DNA of 64,000 bases from Salinicola salarius (GCF_002179555.1 NZ_NHOU01000012.1:1-64000); one strand, 5' to 3'; shown: positions 45,831-54,764, counted from the stretch's first letter. A program made the numbers and translations. Notes: a model not told the origin generated them from the sequence alone.

Positions 45831-47111
45831 ATGCCCGATTCAACGACCGGCACGCGTAAAGAGCGCTTCATTGGGCTCGAATGGCTGCGCTTTCTGCTCG
45901 GCCTCTACATCGTCATTTTCCATACGCTTCACAACTATCCTTCCATTCGCGATTGGTCGCACTACGTGACCGATATCGGTTTCTTCTCGACCAGCGCCTT
46001 TTTCGTGCTATCCGGCTTTCTGTTGACCCATGTCTATCTCGACTCGTCATACCAGATGCGCGAGTCGCCCAGAAGCTTCTGGCTCAAGCGCTTCTCGAAT
46101 CTCTACCCGATTCACATCGGATCACTGCTTCTCGCCATGGCAGTATCGGCATTGGTCGGCTACCTGGCGATCGCGCCGGGGGATAGCGATATCTCGCTGC
46201 GGTTCGTGGTGTATGACGTCAATAACGATATCGGCCAGCTCGACTGGAAGAGCCTGAACCACACCATGGGGCCGCTGGAAACCGGCATCAATCTGCTGCT
46301 CAATTTTACCCTGCTGCATGCCTGGAATCCGCTATACCTGACCTTCAATCCACCGTCCTGGTCGATCTCGGCATTGTTCTTCTTCTATCTGACGTTTCCC
46401 TGGCTGGCGCCTCGGCTGCGCCGCGTTCTGCACCCGCGTCGCGCCATGTTGCTGGTCAATCTGGTCTACTTGATTCCGCCTCTGTATGTCATTCTGACCA
46501 CCGATTACGGCGTGCCGGAGACCGGCATCCTGCACCGCAACCCGCTGATTCGTCTGCCTGAGTTCGCCGCCGGCATCTTGCTTTGCACGTTCTATGCGCA
46601 ACGCAAGGCGCAGGGGCGGCTGATGACGCTTCCCCAGTGCTGCCTGACGCTGTTGGCGGTTGCCGTCAGCGTGACTCTGGCAGTCACGCTCCTGGGGCTG
46701 GGACATGCCTGGTACTACGCCCTGCATAATGGTCTGCTGCTGCCGGCGCAACTGGCGCTAATCTACGTTGCCGCGCATTGGGGAGAGCCTCGCAGTCGTC
46801 GATTGATGCGTTGGGCAACCCGACTGGGCGGCGCATCGTTGCCGATGTTCGCACTGCATGTGCCGCTTTATGCCGTGTTCTCGCGAGTCGAGCGTGTACT
46901 CTCCGGAGATCCCGGCCTGTGCAGGACGGATTTTCAGGGCTGCCTGGCAGCGGCGGGTGAGTTGCATCTCTGGCTATACCCGCTGTTCCTCGTTCTCACC
47001 GTGCTTTTCTGTGTGTTGTTCCAAGAACAGTTCGTGGTGCGCGTCAGGAAGTTCCTGTTACGTCATCTGCTCGGCAAGACCCCGCGCTCTCATACCGAGA
47101 AGTTGAGCTAG
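45831..47111 (+). CDS. Acyltransferase-3 family membrane protein
   Basis: A 426-residue protein with about ten hydrophobic helices. The family motif lies at the start: FIGLEWLRFLLGLYIVIFHT, with the conserved Arg and His, then FFVLSGFLLTHVY and FWLKRFSNLYPIH. Such proteins transfer acyl groups to sugars of lipopolysaccharide, exopolysaccharide or periplasmic glucans; OpgC, which succinylates OPG, is a member. Position near opgGH makes an OPG-modifying role possible but unproven. The start at 45831 (MPDSTTGTRK) has only AAGG abutting it. Confidence 0.87.
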   Translation: MPDSTTGTRKERFIGLEWLRFLLGLYIVIFHTLHNYPSIRDWSHYVTDIGFFSTSAFFVLSGFLLTHVYLDSSYQMRESPRSFWLKRFSNLYPIHIGSLLLAMAVSALVGYLAIAPGDSDISLRFVVYDVNNDIGQLDWKSLNHTMGPLETGINLLLNFTLLHAWNPLYLTFNPPSWSISALFFFYLTFPWLAPRLRRVLHPRRAMLLVNLVYLIPPLYVILTTDYGVPETGILHRNPLIRLPEFAAGILLCTFYAQRKAQGRLMTLPQCCLTLLAVAVSVTLAVTLLGLGHAWYYALHNGLLLPAQLALIYVAAHWGEPRSRRLMRWATRLGGASLPMFALHVPLYAVFSRVERVLSGDPGLCRTDFQGCLAAAGELHLWLYPLFLVLTVLFCVLFQEQFVVRVRKFLLRHLLGKTPRSHTEKLS

Positions 47112-47128
47112 ATCTCCGTCATGTCGTC

Positions 47129-47150
47129 GTGCGCCGAGCCATCGGCGCAC
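47129..47150 (+). terminator. Hairpin after the acyltransferase gene
   Basis: GTGCGCCGA (47129-47137) and TCGGCGCAC (47142-47150) form a perfect 9-bp stem, loop GCCA. Only a short T-run comes later (CCTTTCC), so it is a weak terminator candidate. A TATACT -10 box for the next gene begins at 47165. Confidence 0.45.
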
Positions 47151-47232
47151 GAGCACCTTTCCGGTATACTGTGCCGCCGCATGCGCCCTGTCGGAATCCT
47201 TTCGGCGTCCGGCGCAAGCCGTTTCCCGTAGC

Positions 47233-49656
47233 ATGAGGTCTCTCTTGAGCGAACTTCTCGTCCCATGGTGGGCCCAGCAATTGACGCTTTGTGGTTGGCC
47301 CCTTGTCAGCGATCCTCGACTGGCACTCAGCGCCGACCAAGCGTTCGAGCGCCTCATGTTGCTCGGGATCGATAGTCGGGACGAGTTTGCGTGGCGACTC
47401 TGGGAGAACGCTTCCGACACAGGCGAGCCTCCAATCGCACGGCTGGCCGCTCTGGAGTTGCTGGCGCTGGGAAGTACCGTCGGCTGGACCCATCCTCGAA
47501 CGGATGAGGCCTGGCTGCTTGCCCTGGCACGCGACATCGTGACCGACATGCCGACGCTCAAGACCTGGGTGCAGGCGCTGGCGAATCTGGGCGATCCGGC
47601 GCTGGATCTGGCGGGGCAGGCACTGTTGGCCCGGGAACGGCAACAGCGAGGCGTTTCCTGGCGTGAGGTTCGGCACAGTCTGAAATCGATCGATATGCCG
47701 GCTCCGCTTTGGCCCGCAGATCTCTGGCGAGCCAGGGCCGCTATCGCGCCGGTTCTTGCCTGGCCAATCCAGCCTTCTCCGGAAGAACAGCGGCAGCAGC
47801 AGGCGCTGTTACGCGAGCAGGGCGAGGTCCGTGGTCCGGATGAGCTCAAGTCGCTGTTGTTCTGGCTCGCTGGCCAAGGGCACCGCTACGGCTGGGAGAT
47901 GGACGCGGTTCGACTCGCGCGCCAAGGGGCTGAAGCTCGCGTCGAGTGGTTGGCCGGGTTGAACGATCAGCAGGACTACGGCCGGGTGCTGCTGCAGTTC
48001 CTGGTCGAAGAGGAGCCGCTGGATTGGGCTGCGTGGGACTGGCTGCGGCTCGTCGACCAGGCTTACCTCGGCTGCTGCGCTGGCTGGCTTTCTGTCTCGG
48101 AGGCGGAGGTGCTCGCGGCCCATGCCATCGATCTCATGCAGCAGCGCTATGCCGATTGGGAAGCGGTGGCACGTGCCTATCAGCGAGGGCGTAGCCTGTT
48201 CGAAGGCCGGGACCTGCGAGAGACGTTCGACAGCGACTGGGGCGGTCTGCTCGTCGCCAGCCGAAGCCCGTGGGAAACGCCACTTTCCCTGATTCTGGGA
48301 GAGGAGCAGCGCCAGATGGCGCGGACGTTCATCCAGCAGCAGCGTGGAGAAGCCGACAGTTGGGTGCTGGCCATTGCGGCGGTACGGGACCCGGATCTGA
48401 TCCATCGTCGCCATCTCGAAGAGCCGCTGGGGCAGGCTCGGACTGAGGATGCCGAACGCTACCTCGAAGAAGTTCTCGGCCTGCGTCGGGAGGAGGGCAC
48501 CGCTGGGCTGGCGAGGTTCTGGATGCCTGCGCAGGCGCATCATCTCAATCAGCTGGCGGCGGATTCTCGCCATCACGTCGGTCGAAAATCGTCGCGGGAG
48601 GCATCGCGGCGACTGGCCGCCTGTGCCGATCATGCAGCGACGATCGCCATGGCGGAAAAGTACGCGTTCTATCTGGTGATGGCCGCCGATAGCGGCCGCT
48701 ATCCATCTTTCGAAATCAAGGCGCTGGCCCAGTCGCTATGTGACGTGCTGAGTCGCTTTTACAGCGACCCCTTGCGCATGCTCTCGGCCTGGCATGCCTG
48801 GGAAATCGTCTTGAGTCAGGATGAAGCGCCGGAAGAAGTCTCGCTGGCGGATGATATTGCCTGGCATCGGCAGGATCCGGGGTCGCCGTTTCATTGGCTG
48901 ACAACGTCGCGGTCTCTGACCTGGCTCGAGCCAGGCGTGCGGCCGACATTGACGCGCTTCACGGCGATATCGCTGGCTGGGCCGCTCAATGAAGCGCTGT
49001 GGCAGGCACCGCAGCCTCTGGCGCCGCAGGATCGGCAGGCATTGGGGGAGTGGGTAGAGCATCAGTATGCCTTGCAGGGGGCTGCCGGGCTCATCGACTT
49101 CCTGGATTTTCTGGTCGAAGCGGGTGACCGTCAGGATTACCAGATCAACTATGCGCCCTATACGCTCAATCGCGCTCGGCTCGAGGCGGAAATCGCGATT
49201 CTCGAGTCAGGTGAGTGTGCGGACGAGGAGCGCGTCCATCTATTGCGCCTGAAACACGTGCGGGACAATGCCTGCCGCTGCAACGATCAGGACATGACAG
49301 CCTGGGATATCGCGCAACTGGTGGATCTTGCCTTGGCCGGTCGGCAGCTCGATTGGCTCGACGAGGATCGGCTTTCCCACTATCTCGACGCCGCGATGCG
49401 CCTGGCTGGGCGGCATTACAGCAGTTGGCACGATTACGCCGAAGGGTTGTACAGCGGTTTCGGATTCTTCATGGACGACACGCCCGAGCGAGAGGCCTTT
49501 CTGATGCGCTTTCGGGAGGCTCTCAATGCCTGGCTGGAAGCAAGGCCGCTATTGGCCGGCGCCTGGGCGAGCCTCGATTTTCCCGGTAGCGCCATGACTC
49601 ACTGGACATCGCTCCATGTCGATATCCTGCCGGGCGAGGCGCATCATCTGCATTGA
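47233..49656 (+). CDS. Large DUF1266-like repeat protein, function unknown
   Basis: An 807-residue soluble, Trp/Leu/Asp-rich helical protein without signal peptide. Residues 267-326 (AWDWLRLVDQAYLGCCAGWL) and about 689-750 (AWDIAQLVDLALAGRQLDWL) are two clear copies of one motif: AWD-x3-LVD-x-A-x2-G, a WL turn, then RY-x2-W or HY-x2-W and an aromatic-rich end. This resembles DUF1266 (E. coli YbeU/YbeR). Weaker copies seem to lie at about 68-122 and 474-530, suggesting up to four tandem units. No catalytic motif is seen. It is probably transcribed alone from a TATACT box at 47165. Confidence 0.7.
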   Translation: MRSLLSELLVPWWAQQLTLCGWPLVSDPRLALSADQAFERLMLLGIDSRDEFAWRLWENASDTGEPPIARLAALELLALGSTVGWTHPRTDEAWLLALARDIVTDMPTLKTWVQALANLGDPALDLAGQALLARERQQRGVSWREVRHSLKSIDMPAPLWPADLWRARAAIAPVLAWPIQPSPEEQRQQQALLREQGEVRGPDELKSLLFWLAGQGHRYGWEMDAVRLARQGAEARVEWLAGLNDQQDYGRVLLQFLVEEEPLDWAAWDWLRLVDQAYLGCCAGWLSVSEAEVLAAHAIDLMQQRYADWEAVARAYQRGRSLFEGRDLRETFDSDWGGLLVASRSPWETPLSLILGEEQRQMARTFIQQQRGEADSWVLAIAAVRDPDLIHRRHLEEPLGQARTEDAERYLEEVLGLRREEGTAGLARFWMPAQAHHLNQLAADSRHHVGRKSSREASRRLAACADHAATIAMAEKYAFYLVMAADSGRYPSFEIKALAQSLCDVLSRFYSDPLRMLSAWHAWEIVLSQDEAPEEVSLADDIAWHRQDPGSPFHWLTTSRSLTWLEPGVRPTLTRFTAISLAGPLNEALWQAPQPLAPQDRQALGEWVEHQYALQGAAGLIDFLDFLVEAGDRQDYQINYAPYTLNRARLEAEIAILESGECADEERVHLLRLKHVRDNACRCNDQDMTAWDIAQLVDLALAGRQLDWLDEDRLSHYLDAAMRLAGRHYSSWHDYAEGLYSGFGFFMDDTPEREAFLMRFREALNAWLEARPLLAGAWASLDFPGSAMTHWTSLHVDILPGEAHHLH

Positions 49657-49796
49657 CGTTATTCGTTGATCCTGAAGACTCGCCAAAGCGTTTTCAATGA
49701 CATATGATCTCCGTTGTGCTACGCCCACTGGAAAGAGGGCGTGGCTTTATTCTGTCCGATTGATCGATGATTCGAGCCGAATACAGGCCGTTTTGG

Positions 49797-49871
49797 CGGT
49801 GACACCTCGTCGAGGTGTGTCACCACCACAGCGACTCCATTTCGCCGGACGACTCCTCACGAGTCGTCGGC
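49797..49871 (+). repeat. Two imperfect hairpins upstream of the NlpC/P60 gene
   Basis: Arms GGTGAC-ACCTCG and CGAGGTGTGTCACC (about 49798-49824) differ by a two-base bulge. GGACGACTC (49847-49855 area) pairs with GAGTCGTCGGC (49861-49871) around CTCAC. Both lie 40-115 bp before the start codon, with no T-run. The remaining bases of the 49657-49911 gap show nothing else. Confidence 0.45.
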
Positions 49872-49911
49872 GGTGCCCGTGACGGCTCACAGGCGAACGA
49901 GGTCGCGCTGA

Positions 49912-50529
49912 ATGCTAAGACGCACAGCCATGGGGCTGGCACTGGCACTGGTGATGGTCATGTCCGGTTGCTCCGCTCCTGTAAAACAACAACAGGTCAA
50001 CGCGCAGTATTCACTTCCCGTGGTCAAATCCCCGACTGTTGCTACCAGCGAAAACCGGAGTGTGCCACCTGCGCCTCAGACAATCCGGGACTTTCGGCCG
50101 CAGAATGTCTCTCCGGCAGTAATTCGCAAGGCGCTGCTGGACGAACACGAGCGTTGGGTGGGAACGCCTTACGTGCTCGGTGGGACGACGCGCAACGGTA
50201 TCGATTGCTCCGCACTGATGCAGCACGTGTTTGGGGAAGCCTTCGCTCTCGAGCTGCCGCGCACGACGGAAGAGCAGGTGCTGGAAGGGAGTCGAGTGGC
50301 AGAGAATAGCCTAAAGGCGGGGGATCTGGTCTTCTTCCGGCCGCCAGGGCCTTACAACCATGTTGGCGTTTACGTGGGTGATGGCTACTTCCTTCATGCG
50401 TCGTCATCCCAGGGCGTGAAGCTGTCTCGTCTCGATAACGTCTACTGGAAGCGCTACTACTGGCAGGCGCGGCGCCCTGTCGAGCGCACACAACTGGCCC
50501 AGCGGGTGATGCTGGCCAGCGAAGGTTGA
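49912..50529 (+). CDS. NlpC/P60-family lipoprotein, cell-wall endopeptidase
   Basis: A 205-residue protein with a lipoprotein signal: LALALVMVMSGC puts the lipidated cysteine near residue 20. After a Pro/Gln-rich linker, the NlpC/P60 domain (about 75-195) shows the catalytic cysteine in GTTRNGIDCSALMQ, the histidine in PYNHVGVYVGDGYFLHASSS, and GDLVFFRP. It resembles MepS/Spr, which cuts DD-crosslinks in peptidoglycan. It shares a bidirectional terminator with slyD. Confidence 0.92.
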   Translation: MLRRTAMGLALALVMVMSGCSAPVKQQQVNAQYSLPVVKSPTVATSENRSVPPAPQTIRDFRPQNVSPAVIRKALLDEHERWVGTPYVLGGTTRNGIDCSALMQHVFGEAFALELPRTTEEQVLEGSRVAENSLKAGDLVFFRPPGPYNHVGVYVGDGYFLHASSSQGVKLSRLDNVYWKRYYWQARRPVERTQLAQRVMLASEG

Positions 50530-50576
50530 GATCGGTCGTGAGTGTCGTCGTCTCGACCGAGCAGTAAGCGGACATC

Positions 50577-50604
50577 AAAAGGGCAGCCATGAGGCTGCCC
50601 TTTT
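50577..50604. terminator. Bidirectional intrinsic terminator
   Basis: AAAAGGGCAGCC (50577-50588), loop ATGA, GGCTGCCCTTTT (50593-50604). The symmetric A/T ends allow termination of the NlpC/P60 gene (plus) and slyD (minus), which converge here. Confidence 0.92.
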
Positions 50605-50656
50605 ACTTGATGGCGATGACACCGATAACGGATCCCGGCGAGGGGCTCCGACACGA

Positions 50657-51139
50657 TCAGTGCTGGTGACCACCTTCGCCATGGACGTGTCCATGGGACA
50701 CTTCTTCTTCGGTCGCTTCGCGAACTTCGGTGATCTCGACGTCGAAGTTCAGCTTCTCGCCAGCCAGCGGATGGTTGCCATCGACCGTTACGGTATCGCC
50801 TTCTACCTTGGTGACGGTGACCATCAACGGACCTTCCTGAGTCTGCGCCTGAAACTGCATGCCGGGCTCGACGTTATCGACACCCTGGAAGGCATCGCGC
50901 GGAACTTCCTGAACCAGTGCCGGCTGGACTTCACCGTAACCTTCGCTCGGTGCGACGGCGACCTGAAGCTTATCACCGCTACCGTGACCCTCGAGCTCTT
51001 TCTCGAGGCCCGGAATGATGTTGCCCGCACCGTGCAGGTAGGTCAGCGGCTCCCGACCTTCGGAACTGTCCAGCACCTCTCCCGCATCATTGGTCAGTTT
51101 ATAGTGGAACGCGACCACGGAGTTCTGGGCAATCTGCAT
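50657..51139 (-). CDS. slyD: FKBP-type peptidyl-prolyl isomerase SlyD
   Basis: A 160-residue cytoplasmic chaperone/prolyl isomerase. The FKBP core (LDSSEGREPLTYLHGAGNII, PGLEKELEGHGSGD) is interrupted by the insert-in-flap chaperone domain (about 70-125). The C-terminus is His-rich (SHGHVHGEGGHQH), suited to bind nickel, as in hydrogenase/urease assembly. The start at 51139 (MQIAQNSVVAF) has AAAGG upstream; an ATG eight codons earlier (51163) is less well supported. Confidence 0.94.
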   Translation of the reverse strand: MQIAQNSVVAFHYKLTNDAGEVLDSSEGREPLTYLHGAGNIIPGLEKELEGHGSGDKLQVAVAPSEGYGEVQPALVQEVPRDAFQGVDNVEPGMQFQAQTQEGPLMVTVTKVEGDTVTVDGNHPLAGEKLNFDVEITEVREATEEEVSHGHVHGEGGHQH

Positions 51140-51344
51140 CTCGAAACCTTTGCGTTTGTGCATGTCTGTCCCATCCTAACGTGCCACGGCCTTTCTGTCA
51201 GGTCGCAATGACGTTGGATATTGGTCTAGCCGGCTCGATGCAGCCCACGGGACGGCCTCCATAGCAGTTGCGCCGCTTCATGGGTGTGGTTACCCTGATT
51301 CGAGGATAAACTACCGTGATTCTGCGGTTGAGGAGAAGTTCGTC

Positions 51345-51632
51345 ATGACCGTTTTCGTCGTTTGGCTCATTGCCTTCGCCGTTCTGATTTTTTTGTTGCT
51401 CAAGGCTTGGGATGGCGCGCTCGGAGCGGCGGTCAAGCGCCGGCTGCCGGCACAACTACAGGGAGATCCCGCCCAGGATCGCTGGGTGATGGCGATCGCC
51501 TTGGCCGTGCTCGGAGCGACCTTCATCGTGAAACCCGTTTCCATGCTCTTGACGCTGATCCTGCTGGCGATCGTGCTCTGGGTAGGCAAGCGCGTCGTCT
51601 GCTGGGGTATGCGTAAAGCCAGGTTGCACTGA
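51345..51632 (+). CDS. Small membrane protein, unknown
   Basis: A 95-residue protein with three hydrophobic segments at about 3-20, 47-62 and 66-82. Between the first two is a basic/polar loop (AAVKRRLPAQLQGDPAQDR), and the C-terminus is basic. GAGGAGA lies about eight bases before the ATG, good support for expression. It is divergent from slyD and ends 32 bp before a large perfect palindrome. No family recognised. Confidence 0.7.
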   Translation: MTVFVVWLIAFAVLIFLLLKAWDGALGAAVKRRLPAQLQGDPAQDRWVMAIALAVLGATFIVKPVSMLLTLILLAIVLWVGKRVVCWGMRKARLH

Positions 51633-51664
51633 GCGGACCGATGGTCCGTCATTTCGGTCGGGGC

Positions 51665-51717
51665 CATCAGACGCACGACGGGCGATGCTTGAAGCATCGC
51701 CCGTCGTGCGTCTGATG
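51665..51717. repeat. Perfect 26-bp inverted repeat
   Basis: Bases 51665-51690 and 51692-51717 are exact reverse complements around a single G, a 53-bp palindrome (core GCGATGCTTGAAGCATCGC). It sits between the small membrane gene and the convergent lpxR gene. Neither side has a T-run. It may act as a bidirectional Rho-blocking or processing structure. Confidence 0.9.
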
Positions 51718-51765
51718 CTACCTTTGCGCTCGAGTTGCGTTTGAAGTGACGATCACCAGCTAGCT

Positions 51766-52752
51766 TTACAGCCAGGTCGAGAGCGTGATCGAGCCGAACT
51801 GATCGCCACTGTCCTGCTCCTCGAATTCGTGAGTGCGCCAGACGGAGCTGTAGGTCAGCTGCCAGCGGTTCCAGGAGAGCGCCAGGCCGATCTGGGCATC
51901 TCCGACCCAGGGGCGTCGGTCGACGGAGTGGCTGTCCTCGAACGTATTGCCGTCGAGCAGCATGTTGTAGGCCATGAGCCGGCCTTCGACGTTGGCAAAG
52001 ACGTACCAGTTGAAGCCACTGTCGGCTTCGAAGAAGATCCGGCTGCCTTGGGCGGGTGCCACGGCCGGAACGCCGAAACTCTTGTTCAGCCCTTGGCCCA
52101 GGCGCAGCCCGAGCCCCGTCGCGGCATAGGTATAGAGGTTGCCGGCCGCGAATCCGACCGAAGGGCCGTATTCGGTTTCCAGCGTGCCCAGTTGACCTTG
52201 CTTCCACCAGGCGGTGTTATACGCTACGTTGACGAACGGCTCGTTGTGGAGCTGGTTGTGCCAGCCTTCGGGCTCGTCGCTACCGATCAAGTGATGAAAA
52301 TTTTTCTGCACGGTACGACCGCCGGCGCCAGGGCCCACGATACCCACATCGAAATAGAGGCCGCTGGTGCGACGCCACCCGACGAGCTGTTCGTCATCGA
52401 ACAATGAGAGCCCGGCATAGAGAACGCCGGCATAGGGGCGGTCGTCCTCGATCAAACGACGCTTGTCGATGTCCTCGGGGGTATAGATCTGTTGCCCGAA
52501 ACGATAAGCGGCACCATCGAGCGAGTTTGCACTCCAGCCGGGCAGGGCATCGGCAAGGGCGCGAGTCCAGTGGTCCCGGTCGGGCTTGAAAGACCAGTCG
52601 ATCTCCAGTCCGTTGGTGTAGTGGCCGTCTTCACCGCTGGCAAAAATATCGTTTTCCGATTTCAGTGTCAGGATGCCATCAGCCCAAACCGAGCCGGATA
52701 TTCCAGCCAAGGCGATGGCGGAGCCGGTTCTTGCCCACGTTAGTCCCTTCAT
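51766..52752 (-). CDS. lpxR: LpxR-family lipid A 3'-O-deacylase
   Basis: A 328-residue outer-membrane beta-barrel (DUF2219). A signal peptide ends near residue 25 (LAGISGSVWA/DG). The active-site strands are kept: LKSENDIFASGEDGHYTNGL (Asn-Asp and Thr-Asn), DDRPYAGVLYAGL and GWHNQLHNEP (catalytic His and Glu). The protein ends with the aromatic LSTWL. It trims lipid A, changing outer-membrane packing. The start at 52752 (MKGLTWARTG) gives a normal signal; the frame extends 15 codons upstream. Confidence 0.9.
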   Translation of the reverse strand: MKGLTWARTGSAIALAGISGSVWADGILTLKSENDIFASGEDGHYTNGLEIDWSFKPDRDHWTRALADALPGWSANSLDGAAYRFGQQIYTPEDIDKRRLIEDDRPYAGVLYAGLSLFDDEQLVGWRRTSGLYFDVGIVGPGAGGRTVQKNFHHLIGSDEPEGWHNQLHNEPFVNVAYNTAWWKQGQLGTLETEYGPSVGFAAGNLYTYAATGLGLRLGQGLNKSFGVPAVAPAQGSRIFFEADSGFNWYVFANVEGRLMAYNMLLDGNTFEDSHSVDRRPWVGDAQIGLALSWNRWQLTYSSVWRTHEFEEQDSGDQFGSITLSTWL

Positions 52753-52850
52753 GAATCGTATTATTCCCTTGAACGAATGGTGTGCTCTACACAACATACA
52801 ACAGCGAAGGTAAAGCGTCGATAACCTTTGGAATTAATATCACGCTAACG

Positions 52851-52876
52851 AAAAACGGCGCCCTGAGGGCGCCGTT
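52851..52876 (-). terminator. Intrinsic terminator of slyB
   Basis: AACGGCGCCC (52854-52863) and GGGCGCCGTT (52867-52876) form a 10-bp stem with loop TGA; on the minus strand a run of five T residues follows. Confidence 0.85.
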
Positions 52877-52959
52877 GACGTCTATTGACTATAGACAGGC
52901 TTTCTACATTGGACGCGGTTTTCTGCCGTCCTGGTTGCCTTGATCCTTCGTTGCCTGGA

Positions 52960-53427
52960 TCAATAAGGGGCCACGCTCACGCTCGAGCCGCTGGCAACCA
53001 GCTTGACGCGCTGACCCACCTGCCAGTTGCGGTCGGCCTTCTGGACGACCACGACGTTCTGACCGCTGTCCTGACGAATTTCGAGCTCGTAACCGTCGAC
53101 ACGGTCCGTTGCCTGCTGAATCTTGCTTCCGGCGACGGTGCCGCCGATGGCGCCCGCGGCGGTCGCGATGGTGCGTCCTGAGCCGCCACCGACCTGGTTA
53201 CCCAGCAGGCCGCCAATCACGGCGCCACCGAGGCTGCCGAGAACGCTCTCGCCGTTGCCGCCTTGGATCTGTACCGGGCGAACCGACTGAATGGTGCCGT
53301 AGCTGACGGTCTGTGCGGTACCTGCCTGATCGCCGCGATAGACGTCGCCTGAATAGGTCGAGTTGTTGGTGCAGCCAGCCAGGGCCAGCAGGCTCATGAC
53401 CAGCGCGGGGGCGATAAGTCGTTTCAT
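52960..53427 (-). CDS. slyB: Glycine-zipper outer-membrane lipoprotein SlyB
   Basis: A 155-residue lipoprotein: LVMSLLALAGC places the lipid cysteine at residue 19. A glycine-zipper segment (LGSLGGAVIGGLLGNQVGGG, then GAIGGTVAG) spans about 63-105. A beta-rich end (YELEIRQDSGQNVVVVQKAD) completes the Pcp/SlyB family. AAGGAGA precedes the start. SlyB forms envelope-stabilising assemblies in enterobacteria; next to lpxR this is an outer-membrane homeostasis corner. Confidence 0.93.
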   Translation of the reverse strand: MKRLIAPALVMSLLALAGCTNNSTYSGDVYRGDQAGTAQTVSYGTIQSVRPVQIQGGNGESVLGSLGGAVIGGLLGNQVGGGSGRTIATAAGAIGGTVAGSKIQQATDRVDGYELEIRQDSGQNVVVVQKADRNWQVGQRVKLVASGSSVSVAPY

Positions 53428-53582
53428 GATCCATTCTCCTTAACATCCAGATTTGGCTTCGTGCCGGGTACACTGAATCAGTACATTAAAACAGTGTTCT
53501 AAAACGAGTCCAGTGCAGAATATCCTTAGCTACGGCACCAACCATGCCTACATGGAGTGTAGACATCGCTGCCACTGGCCCG

Positions 53583-54764
53583 CTAATCCTGATCATCCTC
53601 CTCGGGTACGCTCAGGGTGCCGCTATTGATGAGAGTGGCAAGCAGGGGCTCGCTATTCGGAAACTCAAGTACCCTCGCATCGAGACGGGAATTGGCCGAC
53701 AGATACTGTGCCAGCTCGAGATCGCAGACAATGGCGTCTCCATCGGCGAACAGCGTGGCCCGGGCGTCATCCAGCCGGCGCCAGGCAAAGCGCGAGCCGA
53801 GGCTATGGGTCAGCTCGCTACCGCTCTCCAGAGCGCTGCGCAGCTCGCTCGGTTCTGCCGGGGATTCGGGCGGGATCAACTGATCCAGGTACTTGGGCTG
53901 GGTCATGGCGCGACCGAACCATTGCGCCATCTGTTCCGGCCTGTCGATGGCATCCAGCAGCAAGGCGCGGACACGGGCGATCGCCTGATCGTCCAGTTCG
54001 CCGATAGCGGCTGGCGGCTGCAGATCGGCGTCGCCATAGCGCTGGCTGTCACCGAGCTGCTCGCCGATATAGTCGGCAAACGAGGTCACGACCTCATCGG
54101 TGGAGGGCGCCCGGAAGCCGATCGAGAAGGTCAGGCAGTCGTCGGAGTCGCTGATGCCATGGTGCGCGACGCCGGGGGGCAGATAGAGCATGTCGCCGGG
54201 TTCCAGCACCCAGTCCTGGCCGGCTTCGACCATGAAATCTTCCAGAATCCGCAGATCGATCCCGGGAAGCAGCCTGGCGTCGTCACCGGGCGTGCCGCCC
54301 AGTTGCCAGCGACGCCGGCCGCTTGCCTGCAACAGGAAAACATCGTACTGATCGACGTGCGCGCCCACGCTGCCGCCAGGCGGAGCGTAGCTGACCATGA
54401 CGTCATCGAGACGCCAACTCGGTATGAAATCGAACGCTTCCAGCAGCTCGGCGACTTCGGGAACGTAGTGATCCACGGCCTGCACCAGCAGCGACCAGCC
54501 GCTGACCGGCAGGCGCGAGAAAGTCTCCTCGTCGAACGGGCCATGGCTGACCTGCCACGCCTTGTCGGGGCCATGCTCCTCGACCAGCCTGGCTTCGATG
54601 CCTTCCTCGCAGGCCAGGCCCGCCAGATCGTCCGGCTCCAGTGGCGAGACGAAGCCGGGCAGTGCGCCGCGGATCAGCAGCGGCGATTTCTGCCAGTGCT
54701 GGCTGAGAAACTGGGCGGGCGTGAGGCCGCCGAGCAGGGTGCGGGGCGAGTTGGCCGACGTCAT
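53583..54764 (-). CDS. roxA: Ribosomal protein arginine hydroxylase RoxA (YcfD)
   Basis: A 393-residue JmjC-type 2-oxoglutarate/Fe(II) dioxygenase. The iron triad is visible as H136-V-D138 in GAHVDQYDVFLLQ and H201 in LPPGVAHHGISD. The C-terminal helical domain mediates dimerisation and substrate contact. E. coli YcfD hydroxylates ribosomal protein L16. GGAGAT lies nine bases before the start. It is last in mnmA-hflD-purB-roxA, 30 bp after purB. Confidence 0.93.
   Translation of the reverse strand: MTSANSPRTLLGGLTPAQFLSQHWQKSPLLIRGALPGFVSPLEPDDLAGLACEEGIEARLVEEHGPDKAWQVSHGPFDEETFSRLPVSGWSLLVQAVDHYVPEVAELLEAFDFIPSWRLDDVMVSYAPPGGSVGAHVDQYDVFLLQASGRRRWQLGGTPGDDARLLPGIDLRILEDFMVEAGQDWVLEPGDMLYLPPGVAHHGISDSDDCLTFSIGFRAPSTDEVVTSFADYIGEQLGDSQRYGDADLQPPAAIGELDDQAIARVRALLLDAIDRPEQMAQWFGRAMTQPKYLDQLIPPESPAEPSELRSALESGSELTHSLGSRFAWRRLDDARATLFADGDAIVCDLELAQYLSANSRLDARVLEFPNSEPLLATLINSGTLSVPEEDDQD

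Noticed and set aside
49697-49882. A 61-codon frame before the NlpC/P60 gene
   Set aside because: It runs through both leader hairpins, lacks a ribosome site and resembles nothing.
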